A stretch of 64,000 nt of DNA from Klenkia sesuvii (GTDB taxonomy: Bacteria; Actinomycetota; Actinomycetes; Mycobacteriales; Geodermatophilaceae), in NCBI RefSeq assembly GCF_037083825.1, contig NZ_JBAPLU010000007.1, positions 62,001 to 126,000 on the forward strand, in the 5' to 3' direction. The notes beneath the pieces were generated by a model. It made no database searches and had not been told where the DNA came from. It saw only the letters and a list, made by a program, of their open reading frames with translations. The translations under genes and the position numbers were made by a program. Positions 8,042 through 16,717 of the stretch are shown piece after piece; within the stretch, counting starts at the first letter, position 1, and each line of letters starts with the position of its first letter.

Positions 8042-9067
8042 GTGACCACAGGTTCCCTGCGTCGCGGTGCGGCCGCCTCCGTCGGCCTCGCCGCCGCCCT
8101 CGCCCTCGTCTCCTGCTCCGCCGAGTCCTCCGGGACCGCCGACGACGCCGCCGGCGGGTCGTCGGCGGGCTGGACCTTCACCGACGACGTCGGCGAGACC
8201 ATCACCCTCGACGAGGCGCCGGAGCGGGTGGCCAGCTACGCCGACTACGCCCTGGGGCTGCACAGCCTCGACGTCGACCCGGTGGCCGTCTTCGGTCGCG
8301 TGCCGGTCGCCGACGACGTGCGGTTCGCCGACTACGACCTCTCCGACGTCGCGGTGGTGGGCAACGGCTACGGCGAGGTCGACATCGAGGCGATGGCCGC
8401 CGCCGACCCCGACGTCATCGTCGTCGGCATCTACCCCTCCGACCGGGAGGGCACCGTCGACCTGGATGGTCCCCGGTACGGCCTGCAGGACACCGCCCAG
8501 CAGCAGCAGCTGGAGGCCATCGCCCCGCTGATCACCATCGAGGTGGGCGGCACGGGCCAGGGGGTCATCGACAGCCTCAACCGGCTCGCCGTGGCCCTCG
8601 GTGCCGACGAGTCCACCGTCGAGGAGGCGAAGGCGGAGTTCGACGCCGCCGCGGCCGAGCTGCAGGACGCCGCGGAGAGCTCCGGGGTCGAGGTCACCCA
8701 GATGTACGCCGACGCCAGCTCCGGCATCTACGTCGCCAAGCCCGACGACGAGCCCGAGATGGAGCTGTACCGGGGGTACGGCGTCGACTTCACCGACCTC
8801 AACCCCGACGACGGCAACTACTACTGGGACATCTACAGCTGGGAGAACGCTTCCCAGATGTCCACCGGGGACGTCCTGCTGCTCAACGTCGAGGGCTTCC
8901 AGGCCGCCGACCTCGCCGAGCAGCCCACCTTCGCCACCCACCCGGCCCTGGTCGCCGGCCAGGCCTACGAGTGGAACGGCGCGGCGATGGATTACCGGTC
9001 GCAGGCCGCGCACATGTCCGAGCTGGCCGAGATCCTGCGCAGTGCCCAGGACGTGAACCCGGCCTGA
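8042..9067 (+). CDS. iron-siderophore ABC transporter substrate-binding lipoprotein
   Basis: A 341-residue exported lipoprotein. A basic start and hydrophobic stretch lead to the lipobox LVSCS, so Cys about 25 would be lipidated. The mature part is a two-lobed periplasmic-binding (FecB/TroA-type) protein: DDVGETITLDEAPERVAS at the start, IEAMAAADPDVIVVG in lobe 1, and a long bridging helix. GTG 8042 follows an iron box by 4 nt and needs no ribosome site. Iron-starvation control plus the fold point to ferric-siderophore uptake. No permease or ATPase genes follow; the next gene is a FUSC protein, so this is an orphan binding protein that must share a transporter encoded elsewhere. Confidence 0.88.
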   Translation: MTTGSLRRGAAASVGLAAALALVSCSAESSGTADDAAGGSSAGWTFTDDVGETITLDEAPERVASYADYALGLHSLDVDPVAVFGRVPVADDVRFADYDLSDVAVVGNGYGEVDIEAMAAADPDVIVVGIYPSDREGTVDLDGPRYGLQDTAQQQQLEAIAPLITIEVGGTGQGVIDSLNRLAVALGADESTVEEAKAEFDAAAAELQDAAESSGVEVTQMYADASSGIYVAKPDDEPEMELYRGYGVDFTDLNPDDGNYYWDIYSWENASQMSTGDVLLLNVEGFQAADLAEQPTFATHPALVAGQAYEWNGAAMDYRSQAAHMSELAEILRSAQDVNPA

Positions 9068-9072
9068 GGCCC

Positions 9073-10266
9073 GTGCCCGGGGTCGACGAGCAGGTGGTCG
9101 ACCCCGGCACCCCGTCCTCGACCCCGGCCCCGTTGCCCGCGCCGACGGGGCTGCGCGCCCCCACGATGGAGCAGGTGGACGACCGTGGGCGCCGACCGGG
9201 CTGGCGCGGCAAGGTGGCGCGGACCTGGGCGCGGCACCCGCGCTGGGGGCTGACGGTGAAGGCGGCGCTGGCGGCGTCGCTGGCCTGGGGCGTGGCGCAG
9301 CTGGTCCCCGGGCCGGCGGGGGAGTACCCGTACTACGCGCCGCTGGGTGCGGTGATCGCGACCTCGACCACCCTGGCCGGGTCGGCCCGCGAGGGGCTGC
9401 AGACGGTGGGCGCGATCTCGCTGGGCGCAGTGGTCGCGCTCGCGGTCGACGCGGTGGGCTACCCGAACGCCGTCACGGTCGCCGTGGTGGTCGGCCTCGG
9501 GGTGCTGCTGGCTGGGTGGCACTGGTTGGGGACGGCGGCCACCTGGGTGCCGACCGCCGCCCTGTTCACCCTCATCATCGGCAACGCCGACCCGGTCGGC
9601 TACGTCGCCGGGTACGCCGGGCTGACCCTGCTCGGCGCCTGCATCGGGTTGGCGGTCACCGCGGTGTTCCCGCCGCTGCCGCTGGCGCCCGCGCAGGCCG
9701 AGCTGGACCGGTTGCGGGCCACCCTGGCCGACCAGCTCGGCGACCTGGTCGACGGCCTGCGCCAGGAGTCGCTGCCCGACGAGGGCGGCTGGCGCGCCCG
9801 CATGCGGGCCATCGACCCCGAGCTGGGTCGCATGCGGGACGCCGTGCGGCTGGCCGAGCAGGCCCGCCGCGGCAACCGCCGGGCCCGCCAGTACGCCCCC
9901 GACGTCGACCGGCAGTACGCCGAGGCCCGGGCCCTGGAGAGCGTCGCGTTCCTGGTGCAGGACGCCACCGAGCTGCTGCGCGAGCACGAGCGGGCCGACG
10001 CCGGCTGGGCCGACGTCGCCCTGGGCCCGGGCCTGCGCCCGGCCACGACCGCGGCGCTGGCCGCGGTCGCCGAGGTGGTGCGCACCCGGTCCGGGGAGGA
10101 GTCGGTGCGGCCGGCGGTCGACCGGATCGAGGAGCTGGCCGCCGGGATCCGGGCCGAACGGGCCCGCAGCGACCACGACCTGTTCGTGGCCGGCAGCCTG
10201 CTCACCACCCTGCGCCGGTCGCTGCGGGCGCTGACCGGGCGCGAGGTGCCCGCCGCGGAGGGGTGA
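9073..10266 (+). CDS. FUSC-family membrane protein (aromatic acid exporter-like)
   Basis: The N-terminal half has a string of hydrophobic helices (about residues 70-230, from LTVKAALAASLAWGVAQLV onward) typical of the FUSC/ArAE fold, with YYAPLGAVIATS as the conserved first-repeat motif. A charged, helical cytosolic half follows. I use the GTG at 9073 (GAGG just upstream, codon-like GC3 throughout); ATG 9166 is an alternative that removes 31 mostly Pro/Thr residues. It begins 5 nt after the iron-binding lipoprotein gene and is probably co-transcribed with it, raising the possibility of export of a siderophore or aromatic chelator. That link is inference. Confidence 0.8.
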   Translation: MPGVDEQVVDPGTPSSTPAPLPAPTGLRAPTMEQVDDRGRRPGWRGKVARTWARHPRWGLTVKAALAASLAWGVAQLVPGPAGEYPYYAPLGAVIATSTTLAGSAREGLQTVGAISLGAVVALAVDAVGYPNAVTVAVVVGLGVLLAGWHWLGTAATWVPTAALFTLIIGNADPVGYVAGYAGLTLLGACIGLAVTAVFPPLPLAPAQAELDRLRATLADQLGDLVDGLRQESLPDEGGWRARMRAIDPELGRMRDAVRLAEQARRGNRRARQYAPDVDRQYAEARALESVAFLVQDATELLREHERADAGWADVALGPGLRPATTAALAAVAEVVRTRSGEESVRPAVDRIEELAAGIRAERARSDHDLFVAGSLLTTLRRSLRALTGREVPAAEG

Positions 10267-10293
10267 TCCCCGCGGCGGGTGCGCCCGAACCGG

Positions 10294-12480
10294 TCAGCGG
10301 GTGGCGTCGACCAGCTCGCGGTCCTCCTCGCGCGGGGCGTCCCGCTGCAGCGCGGCGCCCTCGACGTCGAGCACGGGGAGCCAGCCCAGCCAGCGGGGCA
10401 GCCACCAGGCGCGCTCGCCGAGCAGCGCCAGCGCTGCCGGCACCAGCACCATCCGGACGACGAAGGCGTCGAACAGCACGCCGATGGCCAGGGCGAAGCC
10501 GATCGACTTGATCGTCGCGTCGCCGGCGGGCACGAAGCCGGCGAACACGCTGAACATGATGAGCGCGGCGGCGAACACGACGGGGGCGGCCGAGCGGAAC
10601 CCGCTGCGGATCGCGGCGACCGGTACCCGTCCGTGGGCGTGCGCCTCGTGCATCCGCGAGACCAGGAAGACCTGGTAGTCCATGGCCAGCCCGAAGAGGA
10701 TGCCGATGACCAGGATCGGGGTGAGGCTGATGAGCGGGCCGGTGCTCTCCAGGTTGACCAGGTCGCCCAGCCACCCCCACTGGAACACCGCCACGGTGGC
10801 CCCGAGCGAGGCGCCGATGGTGAGCAGGAACCCCAGCACGCCGACCAGCGGCACGAGCAGCGAGCGGAACACCAGCACCAGCAGCACGAGCGCCAGCCCG
10901 ACGACCAGCGCCAGGTAGACCGGCAGGGCGCTGTTCAACGACGCGGCGACGTCCACGCTCACCGCGGTCTGGCCGGTGACCGAGGCGGTGACCCCGCCCG
11001 AGTCGGCGAGCTGACCGCGCAGGTCCTCGACCAGCTGCTCGGTGGCCGCGCTGGTCGGGCCGGAGCCCGGGACCACGGTGAGCAGCGCGGCGTCCCCGTC
11101 GGCACTCGGGATCGGCGGGGTGACGGTGACGACGTCGTCCAGGCCCTCGATGCCGGCGGTGGCGGTGGCCGCCGCAGACGCGGCGTCGGCGCCCTCGAAC
11201 AGCACGGTGATCGGGCCGTTGATGCCGGCGCCGAAGCCGTCGGCCAGCAGCTGCTGGGCCCGCTCCTGCGTGCTCATCGCCGGCGGGGCCTGGATCAGCG
11301 TGGTGCGCATCGAGGCGACCGGCACCGCGACGACCCCCAGGGCGACGACGGCGGCGAGCAGGGCGACCACGCGGTTCTTCGTGACCCCGGCGGCCCAGCG
11401 GCCGAAGAAGCCGGTGGAGGGTGCGGCGTCGTCGAGGTCGGCGACCGGCGGGAGGTCCCGCTGCTTCCTCGGCAGCGCCCGGCGCCCGAGGAACGACAGC
11501 ACCGCCGGCACCAGCGTCAGCGCCACGAGGACGGCCACGACGATGGTCGCACCGGCCGCGACGCCCATCTGGGTCAGGAACGGGATGCCGGCGACGAAGA
11601 GGCCGACCAGCGCGATGACCACGGTGAGCCCGGCGGTCACCACCGCGGAGCCCGCCGTCCCCACTGCGGTGGCGATGGCGGTCGGCACGTCGGCGCCGCG
11701 TCGCAGCTCCTGCCGGTGCCGGTTGATGATGAACAACGCGTAGTCGATGCCCACGGCCAGACCCAGCATCGCGGCCAGGATCGACGTGGTCGACGAGAGC
11801 TCCAGGAAACCGGTCGCGATGGTGATGCCCAGGACGCCGATGCCCACGCCCACCGCGGCGGTCAGCAGGTTCATCCCGGCCACGACCAGCGACCCGTACG
11901 TGAGGGCGAGGACCAGGACGGCGACCACGACGCCGGCGACCTCGCCGATGCCGCCGACCTCGGGCGCGCTCTCCAGTGCCTGGCCGGCGACCTCGACGGT
12001 GAGCCCGGAGTCGCGGGCGTCGGCGACGGCGTCGCGCAGGGCGTCCTGCTCGGCCGGGGTCACCTCGCCGGGTGCGACGTCGTAGGTGACGGTGCTGTAG
12101 CCGGTGGTGAGGTCGGGGTTGACGGTGGGGGAGGACGCGTCGAGCGGGTTGCTGGCCGAGGCCACGCCGGGCAGGGCGCCCAGGTCGGTGACCAGCTGCT
12201 GCAGGGCCGCCGCCTGGGTCGGGTCGGTCAGGGTCGTGCCGTCGGGGGCGCGGACGACGACCTGCGCGCTCGCCCCGGAGTCGGTGGCGCCGAACTCCTC
12301 GGAGATGCGGTCGAGGGCGACGGTGGACTCCTGGCCCGGGATGGAGAACGACGTGGTCGTCTCCCCGGCCAGGGTCGCCGCGCCGACCCCGCCGACGACC
12401 AGGACGGCCAGCCAGGCGAGGACGACGGCCAGCCGTCGGCGGTGGGCGAGCGCGCCCAGCCGGGAGAGCAGGGTTGCCAT
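10294..12480 (-). CDS. MMPL/RND-superfamily transporter
   Basis: 728 residues in two similar halves, each an N-terminal transmembrane helix, an extracytoplasmic domain and five further helices: first half LAVVLAWLAVLVVGG then VGIDYALFIINRHRQEL, second half VVALLAAVVALGVVAV then LAMDYQVFLVSRMHEA. The GxDY(A/Q) signatures in the fourth helix are those of MMPL (MmpL/ActII-3) proton-driven exporters of lipids or drugs. ATG 12480 begins 4 nt after the TetR stop, so the pair is one operon. Regulation is most likely by that TetR through the twin palindromes at 13103-13142. Confidence 0.93.
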   Translation of the reverse strand: MATLLSRLGALAHRRRLAVVLAWLAVLVVGGVGAATLAGETTTSFSIPGQESTVALDRISEEFGATDSGASAQVVVRAPDGTTLTDPTQAAALQQLVTDLGALPGVASASNPLDASSPTVNPDLTTGYSTVTYDVAPGEVTPAEQDALRDAVADARDSGLTVEVAGQALESAPEVGGIGEVAGVVVAVLVLALTYGSLVVAGMNLLTAAVGVGIGVLGITIATGFLELSSTTSILAAMLGLAVGIDYALFIINRHRQELRRGADVPTAIATAVGTAGSAVVTAGLTVVIALVGLFVAGIPFLTQMGVAAGATIVVAVLVALTLVPAVLSFLGRRALPRKQRDLPPVADLDDAAPSTGFFGRWAAGVTKNRVVALLAAVVALGVVAVPVASMRTTLIQAPPAMSTQERAQQLLADGFGAGINGPITVLFEGADAASAAATATAGIEGLDDVVTVTPPIPSADGDAALLTVVPGSGPTSAATEQLVEDLRGQLADSGGVTASVTGQTAVSVDVAASLNSALPVYLALVVGLALVLLVLVFRSLLVPLVGVLGFLLTIGASLGATVAVFQWGWLGDLVNLESTGPLISLTPILVIGILFGLAMDYQVFLVSRMHEAHAHGRVPVAAIRSGFRSAAPVVFAAALIMFSVFAGFVPAGDATIKSIGFALAIGVLFDAFVVRMVLVPAALALLGERAWWLPRWLGWLPVLDVEGAALQRDAPREEDRELVDATR

Positions 12481-12484
12481 GGGG

Positions 12485-13081
12485 TCAGGCCTCCATCTGG
12501 GGGGAGCGGGTGGGCTGCGCACCGGGGCGGCCCTGGCCCAGCGCGTCGAGGCAGGTGGCGACCACCAGGGGCCGCCAGGTCGTGGTGGTGCCGTGCTCGG
12601 TGGCGGTGAGCGAGAGGACGGCGAGCGCGCCGAGGGCACCGAGCACCCGGACGACGCGGGTCGGGTCGGCGGGCAGCTCGCCGGGGACGATGCCGAAGGC
12701 GCGCAGCGCGGCGTCCCCGGCGGTGGAGGTGCACTGGGGTGCCGGCTCCTCGGCGGCGGGCGAGAGCAGCAGGGTTACCAGGCCGGGGTGGGCGAAGGCG
12801 ATGTCGACCAGGACCTCGACGGTGGCCCGGTCCCGCTCAGGGCCCTCGGGGGCGCGCAGGGCGACGGAGAGCACCTGCTCGGCGAGCCCGTCGGCCTGCA
12901 CCGTGACCGCGGTGTGCAGCGCGTCCTTGCTCGGGAAGTGGTGGAGCAGGCCCGTCTTGGACAGGCCGACGGCGTCGGCGATCTCCTGCACCGACGTCTT
13001 GGCGAAGCCGCGGCGGGCGAAGAGGGCGGCGGCGCGGTCGAGGATGTCGGCGTCCGCGTGCTGGCGCACGGCTCGGGTCAC
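12485..13081 (-). CDS. TetR-family repressor of the adjacent MMPL exporter
   Basis: 198 residues. The N-terminal HTH (DILDRAAALFARRGFAKTSV, then GLSKTGLLHHFPSKDALH) is a textbook TetR DNA-binding domain; the ligand-binding half is variable, with conserved DIAFAHPGLVTLLL. The GTG at 13081 is chosen because the longer frame to 13111 would begin inside the operator. A TACCGT -10 box (13089-13094) lies 7 nt before this GTG, so the transcript would be leaderless and the operators would cover the -35 region. It directly precedes the MMPL gene and probably represses both. Confidence 0.9.
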   Translation of the reverse strand: MTRAVRQHADADILDRAAALFARRGFAKTSVQEIADAVGLSKTGLLHHFPSKDALHTAVTVQADGLAEQVLSVALRAPEGPERDRATVEVLVDIAFAHPGLVTLLLSPAAEEPAPQCTSTAGDAALRAFGIVPGELPADPTRVVRVLGALGALAVLSLTATEHGTTTTWRPLVVATCLDALGQGRPGAQPTRSPQMEA

Positions 13082-13102
13082 GGGGACGACGGTATCCGGT
13101 CC

Positions 13103-13142
13103 ACCGACCAATCTGGTCGGTGGACCGACCAGATTGGTCGGT
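13103..13142. promoter_or_regulatory. twin palindromic operators of the TetR-MMPL operon
   Basis: Two perfect 8-bp-arm palindromes lie side by side: ACCGACCA-ATC-TGGTCGGT (13103-13121) and ACCGACCA-GAT-TGGTCGGT (13124-13142), separated by 2 nt. The second is the exact reverse complement of the first, so the pair forms a larger dyad. Centre-to-centre distance is 21 bp, two helical turns, which suits cooperative binding by two TetR dimers on one DNA face. Confidence 0.85.
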
Positions 13143-13241
13143 GAGGTCGGTCACGCCACCATCGGTGGCCCGAGGTGGGGAGCCTGGCGGGTGGGCGCGC
13201 CACCGGTGGCAGGGTTCTGTGACCGCGGGCACAATCGGGTC

Positions 13242-13499
13242 GTGGACAGCTACGCCGTCGGCTATGCCCGACCAGACCGGTGGTCGCGTTCGCGGCCCGA
13301 GGACACCGTCTCCTCCTCCTGGCACGCCGTGGAGGCCCACCGGCCCCCGGCCGAGCTCGACGGGGAGGTGGAGCTGGCCGCGTGCGGCGCCATCGTGCAG
13401 GTCTGGGGCGGTCACCGCTGGGACCGCGTCGGCGCGCGGGACACCGCGTGCGCCGAGTGCAAGCAGCTGACCCGCCAGCAGCTCACCCGCGCCGGCTAG
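13242..13499 (+). CDS. small Cys-pair protein of 85 residues
   Basis: Starts at GTG 13242 and ends just before a terminator. The C-terminal half carries ELAACGAIVQVWGG and then DTACAECKQL, i.e. one Cys followed about 26 residues later by a C-x-x-C, a possible zinc knuckle. The small protein at 31988-32260 has the same ending style (TPACVVCAEL). Widespread actinobacterial small proteins of this kind have no assigned role. It is transcribed away from the TetR gene and may share its divergent control region. Confidence 0.6.
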   Translation: MDSYAVGYARPDRWSRSRPEDTVSSSWHAVEAHRPPAELDGEVELAACGAIVQVWGGHRWDRVGARDTACAECKQLTRQQLTRAG

Positions 13500-13504
13500 G
13501 AGAA

Positions 13505-13556
13505 GGCCCCCCTCGCCCCCCCGCGACGCCCGCCGGGGGTCCCTGCGAGGGGGCCC
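13505..13556. terminator. bidirectional hairpin terminator between convergent genes
   Basis: A C-rich arm (GGCCCCCCTCGC, 13505-13516) pairs with GCGAGGGGGCCC (13545-13556) around a 28-nt loop, with one shifted position. It lies in the 63-bp gap between the 85-aa gene and the acyl-CoA dehydrogenase, whose 3' ends face each other. Confidence 0.65.
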
Positions 13557-13562
13557 TCCCGG

Positions 13563-14768
13563 TCAGTCCTTGCGGGGCCGGCGGCCGGTGATGGCGCTCA
13601 GTCCGGTGACCTCGCGGCCGACGATGAGCGCCTGCACGTGGTCGGTGCCCTCGAAGGTGTAGATCGCCTCGATGTCGGCGTGGTGGCGGGCGATGTGGTG
13701 CTCCAGCAGGATGCCGTCGCCGCCGAACAGGTCACGGGCGTCGGCGATGATCGTGCGCGCCTTCTTGCAGCAGTTCATCTTCGCCAGCGACGCCATGGCG
13801 GCGGTCATCCGGCCCTGGTCGGCCAACGTCGAGAGCCGCCAGCACATCAGCTGCATGGTGGTGATCTCGGCGAGCATGCGGGCGAGCTTCTCCTGCACGA
13901 GCTGGTAGCCGGCGATGGGCTGCCCGAACTGCTCGCGCTGCAGCGTGTGCGCCAGCGCCAGCTCGTAGGCCGACTGCGCGACGCCCAGCGCCCGCCAGGC
14001 GACGGTGTACCGGGTGCGGTCGAGCACCTGGGAGACGTCCTTGAAGTTCCGGCACTCGGCCAGCTTGTTCTCCGCGGGCACCCGGCAGTTCTCCAGGGTG
14101 ATCTCGGCCTGCCACACCGCGCGCAGCGCCGTCTTCCCGGTCATCACGGTGGCGGTGAAGCCCGGCGTCCCCTTCTCGACGACGTACCCGCCGACGTTGC
14201 CCTCCTCGTCGCGGGCCCAGATGAGCACCAGGTCGGCGATGGAGCCGTTGCCGATCCACTTCTTGGCCCCGTTGAGCACGAAGCCGTCGCCGTCGCGGGT
14301 GGCCGTCGTCCCCAGGGCGACGGCGTCCGAGCCGTGGTCGGGCTCGGTGAGCCCGAACGCGCCGACCTTCTCCATGCGCGCCATGGCCGGCAGCCAGCGC
14401 TCCTTCTGCTCCTCGCTGCCCAGCAGGTCGATCGACTGCATGGCCAGGAAGGAGTGGACGCCGTGGAAGGTGCCCATCGAGCCGTCGGCCCGGGCCCACT
14501 CGGCGGCCACCAGCCCTGCGGCCACGGCGCTCATGCCCGCCGCGCCGTGCCCCTTCACCGTGCCGCCGGCGATGCCCAGGTCGGCGAGCTTGGGCACCAG
14601 GTGCGCGGGGAACTCGGCCCGCTCCCAGTAGTCGTTGATGACCGGGGTGACCTCGGCGGCGCAGAAGGCGCGCACGCGGTCGCGGATCTCCAGGTCGGCC
14701 GGGTCGATGAGGTCGTCGACGGCGTAGAAGTCGGTGGCCGGGGCGAGGGTGTCGGCGTCGTTGCTCAC
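13563..14768 (-). CDS. acyl-CoA dehydrogenase (glutaryl-CoA dehydrogenase-like)
   Basis: A 401-residue FAD flavoprotein with the complete acyl-CoA dehydrogenase fold. The substrate/FAD loops are FGLTEPDHGSDA and KKWIGNG, helical-domain motifs are REQFGQPIAGYQLVQEKLA and DLFGGDGILLEH, and the catalytic base is the Glu in IYTFEGTDHVQALIVG, the position used by glutaryl-CoA dehydrogenases and relatives. It starts at GTG 14768. No electron-transfer flavoprotein or other catabolic gene is next to it, so the substrate is uncertain (glutaryl- or a short branched acyl-CoA). Confidence 0.9.
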   Translation of the reverse strand: MSNDADTLAPATDFYAVDDLIDPADLEIRDRVRAFCAAEVTPVINDYWERAEFPAHLVPKLADLGIAGGTVKGHGAAGMSAVAAGLVAAEWARADGSMGTFHGVHSFLAMQSIDLLGSEEQKERWLPAMARMEKVGAFGLTEPDHGSDAVALGTTATRDGDGFVLNGAKKWIGNGSIADLVLIWARDEEGNVGGYVVEKGTPGFTATVMTGKTALRAVWQAEITLENCRVPAENKLAECRNFKDVSQVLDRTRYTVAWRALGVAQSAYELALAHTLQREQFGQPIAGYQLVQEKLARMLAEITTMQLMCWRLSTLADQGRMTAAMASLAKMNCCKKARTIIADARDLFGGDGILLEHHIARHHADIEAIYTFEGTDHVQALIVGREVTGLSAITGRRPRKD

Positions 14769-14812
14769 GCCGTCGGACGGTAGGCCGGTGCACGGCCCTC
14801 TGCTCGCCGAGC

Positions 14813-15418
14813 TCAGCCGACGGGCTGGCGCAGGATCGTGCGCTGCTTCTCCGGTGCGGTGCGGCGGGGGTCGGACAGGTACACCTCGTGGTGCCGGCCG
14901 GTGGGGGAGAGCCCGGCGCCGGGCAGCACCTCGTGGTGCAGCTGCTGCAGCACCGGGCCCTCGCCGTCGAACGGTCCGACGTGCAGGATCTGCACGCACA
15001 GCCCCTCGGTGAGGGTCTCGAGCCGGACGTCGTCCAGCCGCTCGGGGGCCTTCGGCCGGGTGCGCTCGACGGCCGCCGCGACGTCGTCGGCGCCCAGCCA
15101 GTCCGGGACGAGCAGCAGCAGCGTCCAGTCCCACACGGCCTTGTCGCGGCGGCGGGTGAAGGCGTCCATGTCCTGCGCCCACCACAACCCTTCCAGCGGC
15201 GGGACGACGTAGTCGCGCCCGGCGGCCTTCGAGGCGAACGTGAGCGCGTAGGCCACCGGGTACAGCGCCTGGACGGCGACCGCGAACGCCTCGGTGTTCG
15301 GGTCGCCGTGGCCGTCGACGGCCAGGTAGCTGCGCCGGGGGACCGTGAGCGTGCGGAACTCCCCGCGGTGGGCGCGGTAGGCGTCGTCGTCCTTCAGGTC
15401 GACCTTGGCTGCGCTCAC
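14813..15418 (-). CDS. GyrI-like small-molecule-binding protein
   Basis: 201 residues resembling the GyrI-like/SOUL-type effector-binding domain as found in stand-alone proteins: LTVPRRSYLAVDGHGDPNTEAF near the start, GLWWAQDMDAF in the middle, CVQILHVGPFDGEGPVLQQLH and YLSDPRRTAPEKQRTILRQPV at the end. Such domains bind hydrophobic or cationic ligands. It begins at GTG 15418, overlapping the stop of the DinB-like gene by GTGA, so the two are co-translated. No DNA-binding domain is present. Confidence 0.82.
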   Translation of the reverse strand: MSAAKVDLKDDDAYRAHRGEFRTLTVPRRSYLAVDGHGDPNTEAFAVAVQALYPVAYALTFASKAAGRDYVVPPLEGLWWAQDMDAFTRRRDKAVWDWTLLLLVPDWLGADDVAAAVERTRPKAPERLDDVRLETLTEGLCVQILHVGPFDGEGPVLQQLHHEVLPGAGLSPTGRHHEVYLSDPRRTAPEKQRTILRQPVG

Positions 15419-15918
15419 GCTCCCAGCAGACCACGGGCGTAGGCCGCCTGTCCCGCGTGCTGCAGGTCGTCGGTGACGACGCTGACCAGCCGGGTGCCGA
15501 GGGTGACCGGCGGGTCCCAGTTCGTGTCGACGACGCGGTCGAGGTCGGCGTCGGACAGCGTGGCCAGGTACTCCTTCGTGCGCGCGTGGACGGCGTGGTG
15601 GTAGCCGGTGAGCAGGTCTCGGTCGGCGCGCACTTTCGCGGCGTCCTCGGGCGCCATGCCGTAGCCGTGCTCGGCGTCGTCGAAGGGCAGGTCGAACCAG
15701 CGGGCCCAGCCGCCGGCGGTCCAGACCTGCTCGGAGCCGGCGACGTCGGCGACGTGGTCGTCCTGGATGCGGGTGAGGTGCCAGACCAGCCACGCGATCG
15801 AGTTGGCCCTGGGCGCGGGGGGCTCGGAGAGCTGGTAGGCGTCCAGGCCGTCGACGGCGGCGTCGACCACTCCGGCGATGTTGTCGAACGCGGCTGCGAG
15901 CAGTTCGTCGGTACGCAT
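15415..15918 (-). CDS. DinB/DUF664-like four-helix protein
   Basis: A 167-residue helical bundle of the DinB (YfiT/mycothiol-dependent) superfamily. Candidate metal-ligand His residues sit in the usual places: WLVWHLTRIQDDHV near residue 50 and DDLQHAGQAAYARG near the C-terminus. Actinobacterial members often use mycothiol as thiol donor. It is translationally coupled to the GyrI-like gene, suggesting joint handling of small toxic molecules, but no substrate is evident. Confidence 0.82.
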   Translation of the reverse strand: MRTDELLAAAFDNIAGVVDAAVDGLDAYQLSEPPAPRANSIAWLVWHLTRIQDDHVADVAGSEQVWTAGGWARWFDLPFDDAEHGYGMAPEDAAKVRADRDLLTGYHHAVHARTKEYLATLSDADLDRVVDTNWDPPVTLGTRLVSVVTDDLQHAGQAAYARGLLGA

Positions 15919-15949
15919 GCACCCCGCCCTACCCGAGCCGCGCCGGCGG

Positions 15950-16060
15950 TTACTCCTGCTCGGGGTCGCTCTGCTCCTCCAGGTCGGCGACCTGCTCGTC
16001 GGTGGCCTGCTCGAGGGCGATGTCGCGGGGCTGGGGCTCGTCGGGCTGCGGTGTCGTCAT
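15950..16060 (-). CDS. very small acidic protein of 36 residues
   Basis: An ATG-initiated frame for a Glu/Gln/Asp-rich peptide ending DLEEQSDPEQE. It diverges from the gamma-carbonic anhydrase gene 49 nt away. No domain is recognised; the acidic composition and clean start make a real gene possible but unproven. Confidence 0.4.
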   Translation of the reverse strand: MTTPQPDEPQPRDIALEQATDEQVADLEEQSDPEQE

Positions 16061-16109
16061 GTCGACACGGTGCCCTGCGTGCGCCGGTCGCGCCGTGCGA
16101 GGGTGCGCC

Positions 16110-16634
16110 ATGCCCTTGTTCTCCTTCGAAGGCCGGTCGCCGCGGGTGCACCCCGACGCCTGGATCGCCCCCACCGCCACGCTCGTCGGCGACGTGGTCG
16201 TGGAGGCGCACGCCTCGGTCTGGTACGGCGCGGTGCTGCGGGCCGACTTCGGCTCGATCGTGGTGCGGGAGGGGGCGAACGTGCAGGACGGCTCGGTGCT
16301 GCACGGCGGCGACGACCCGGCCACCGAGGTGGGCCCGGGCGCGACCATCGGGCACCTCTGCGTCGTGCACGGGTGCGTGGTCGGTGCCGAGGCGCTCATC
16401 GGCAACGGCTCGACCGTGCTGGACGGCGCCCGGGTCGGCGCCCGGGCGCTGATCGGCGCGGGGTCGCTGGTCCCGCCCGGGATGGTCGTGCCCGACGAGG
16501 TGCTGGCGCTGGGCGCACCGGCGAAGGTGCGCGGGCCCCTGTCGGAGGGCGCGGCGCAGTGGGTGGACGGCAACCCGTCGATCTACCAGCAACTCGCTCG
16601 CCGGCACGCCGCCGGCGTCGAGCAGGTCGGCTGA
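16110..16634 (+). CDS. gamma-class carbonic anhydrase-like hexapeptide-repeat protein
   Basis: 174 residues forming a left-handed beta-helix of hexapeptide repeats (VGDVVVEAHASVWYGAVLRAD, GANVQDGSVLHG and so on), the gamma-CA/YrdA/PaaY family. The three zinc-ligand His are in place: H65 (SVLHGG), H82 and H87 (GHLCVVHGC). GAGGG lies 6 nt before ATG 16110. Some members hydrate CO2 while others are acyl-CoA-related or inactive, so the activity is not certain. Active sites would form at trimer interfaces. Confidence 0.88.
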   Translation: MPLFSFEGRSPRVHPDAWIAPTATLVGDVVVEAHASVWYGAVLRADFGSIVVREGANVQDGSVLHGGDDPATEVGPGATIGHLCVVHGCVVGAEALIGNGSTVLDGARVGARALIGAGSLVPPGMVVPDEVLALGAPAKVRGPLSEGAAQWVDGNPSIYQQLARRHAAGVEQVG

Positions 16635-16669
16635 GGCGTTTCCGCGGACACGCCGCACGGGTCTCGGCA

Positions 16670-16709
16670 TGCTGGCTGCGCCTCCTCGGAGCGGACTGCG
16701 CAGCCAGCA
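16670..16709. terminator. hairpin terminator between convergent genes
   Basis: TGCTGGCTGCGC (16670-16681) pairs perfectly with GCGCAGCCAGCA (16698-16709) around a 16-nt loop. It fills the 83-bp gap between the carbonic anhydrase and the DUF2505 gene, which converge. Confidence 0.75.
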
Positions 16710-16717
16710 CGCCGGGA

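Noticed and set aside
13082..13111. Longer TetR start at 13111
   Set aside because: It would place the start codon inside the first operator palindrome; GTG 13081 with TACCGT upstream fits better.
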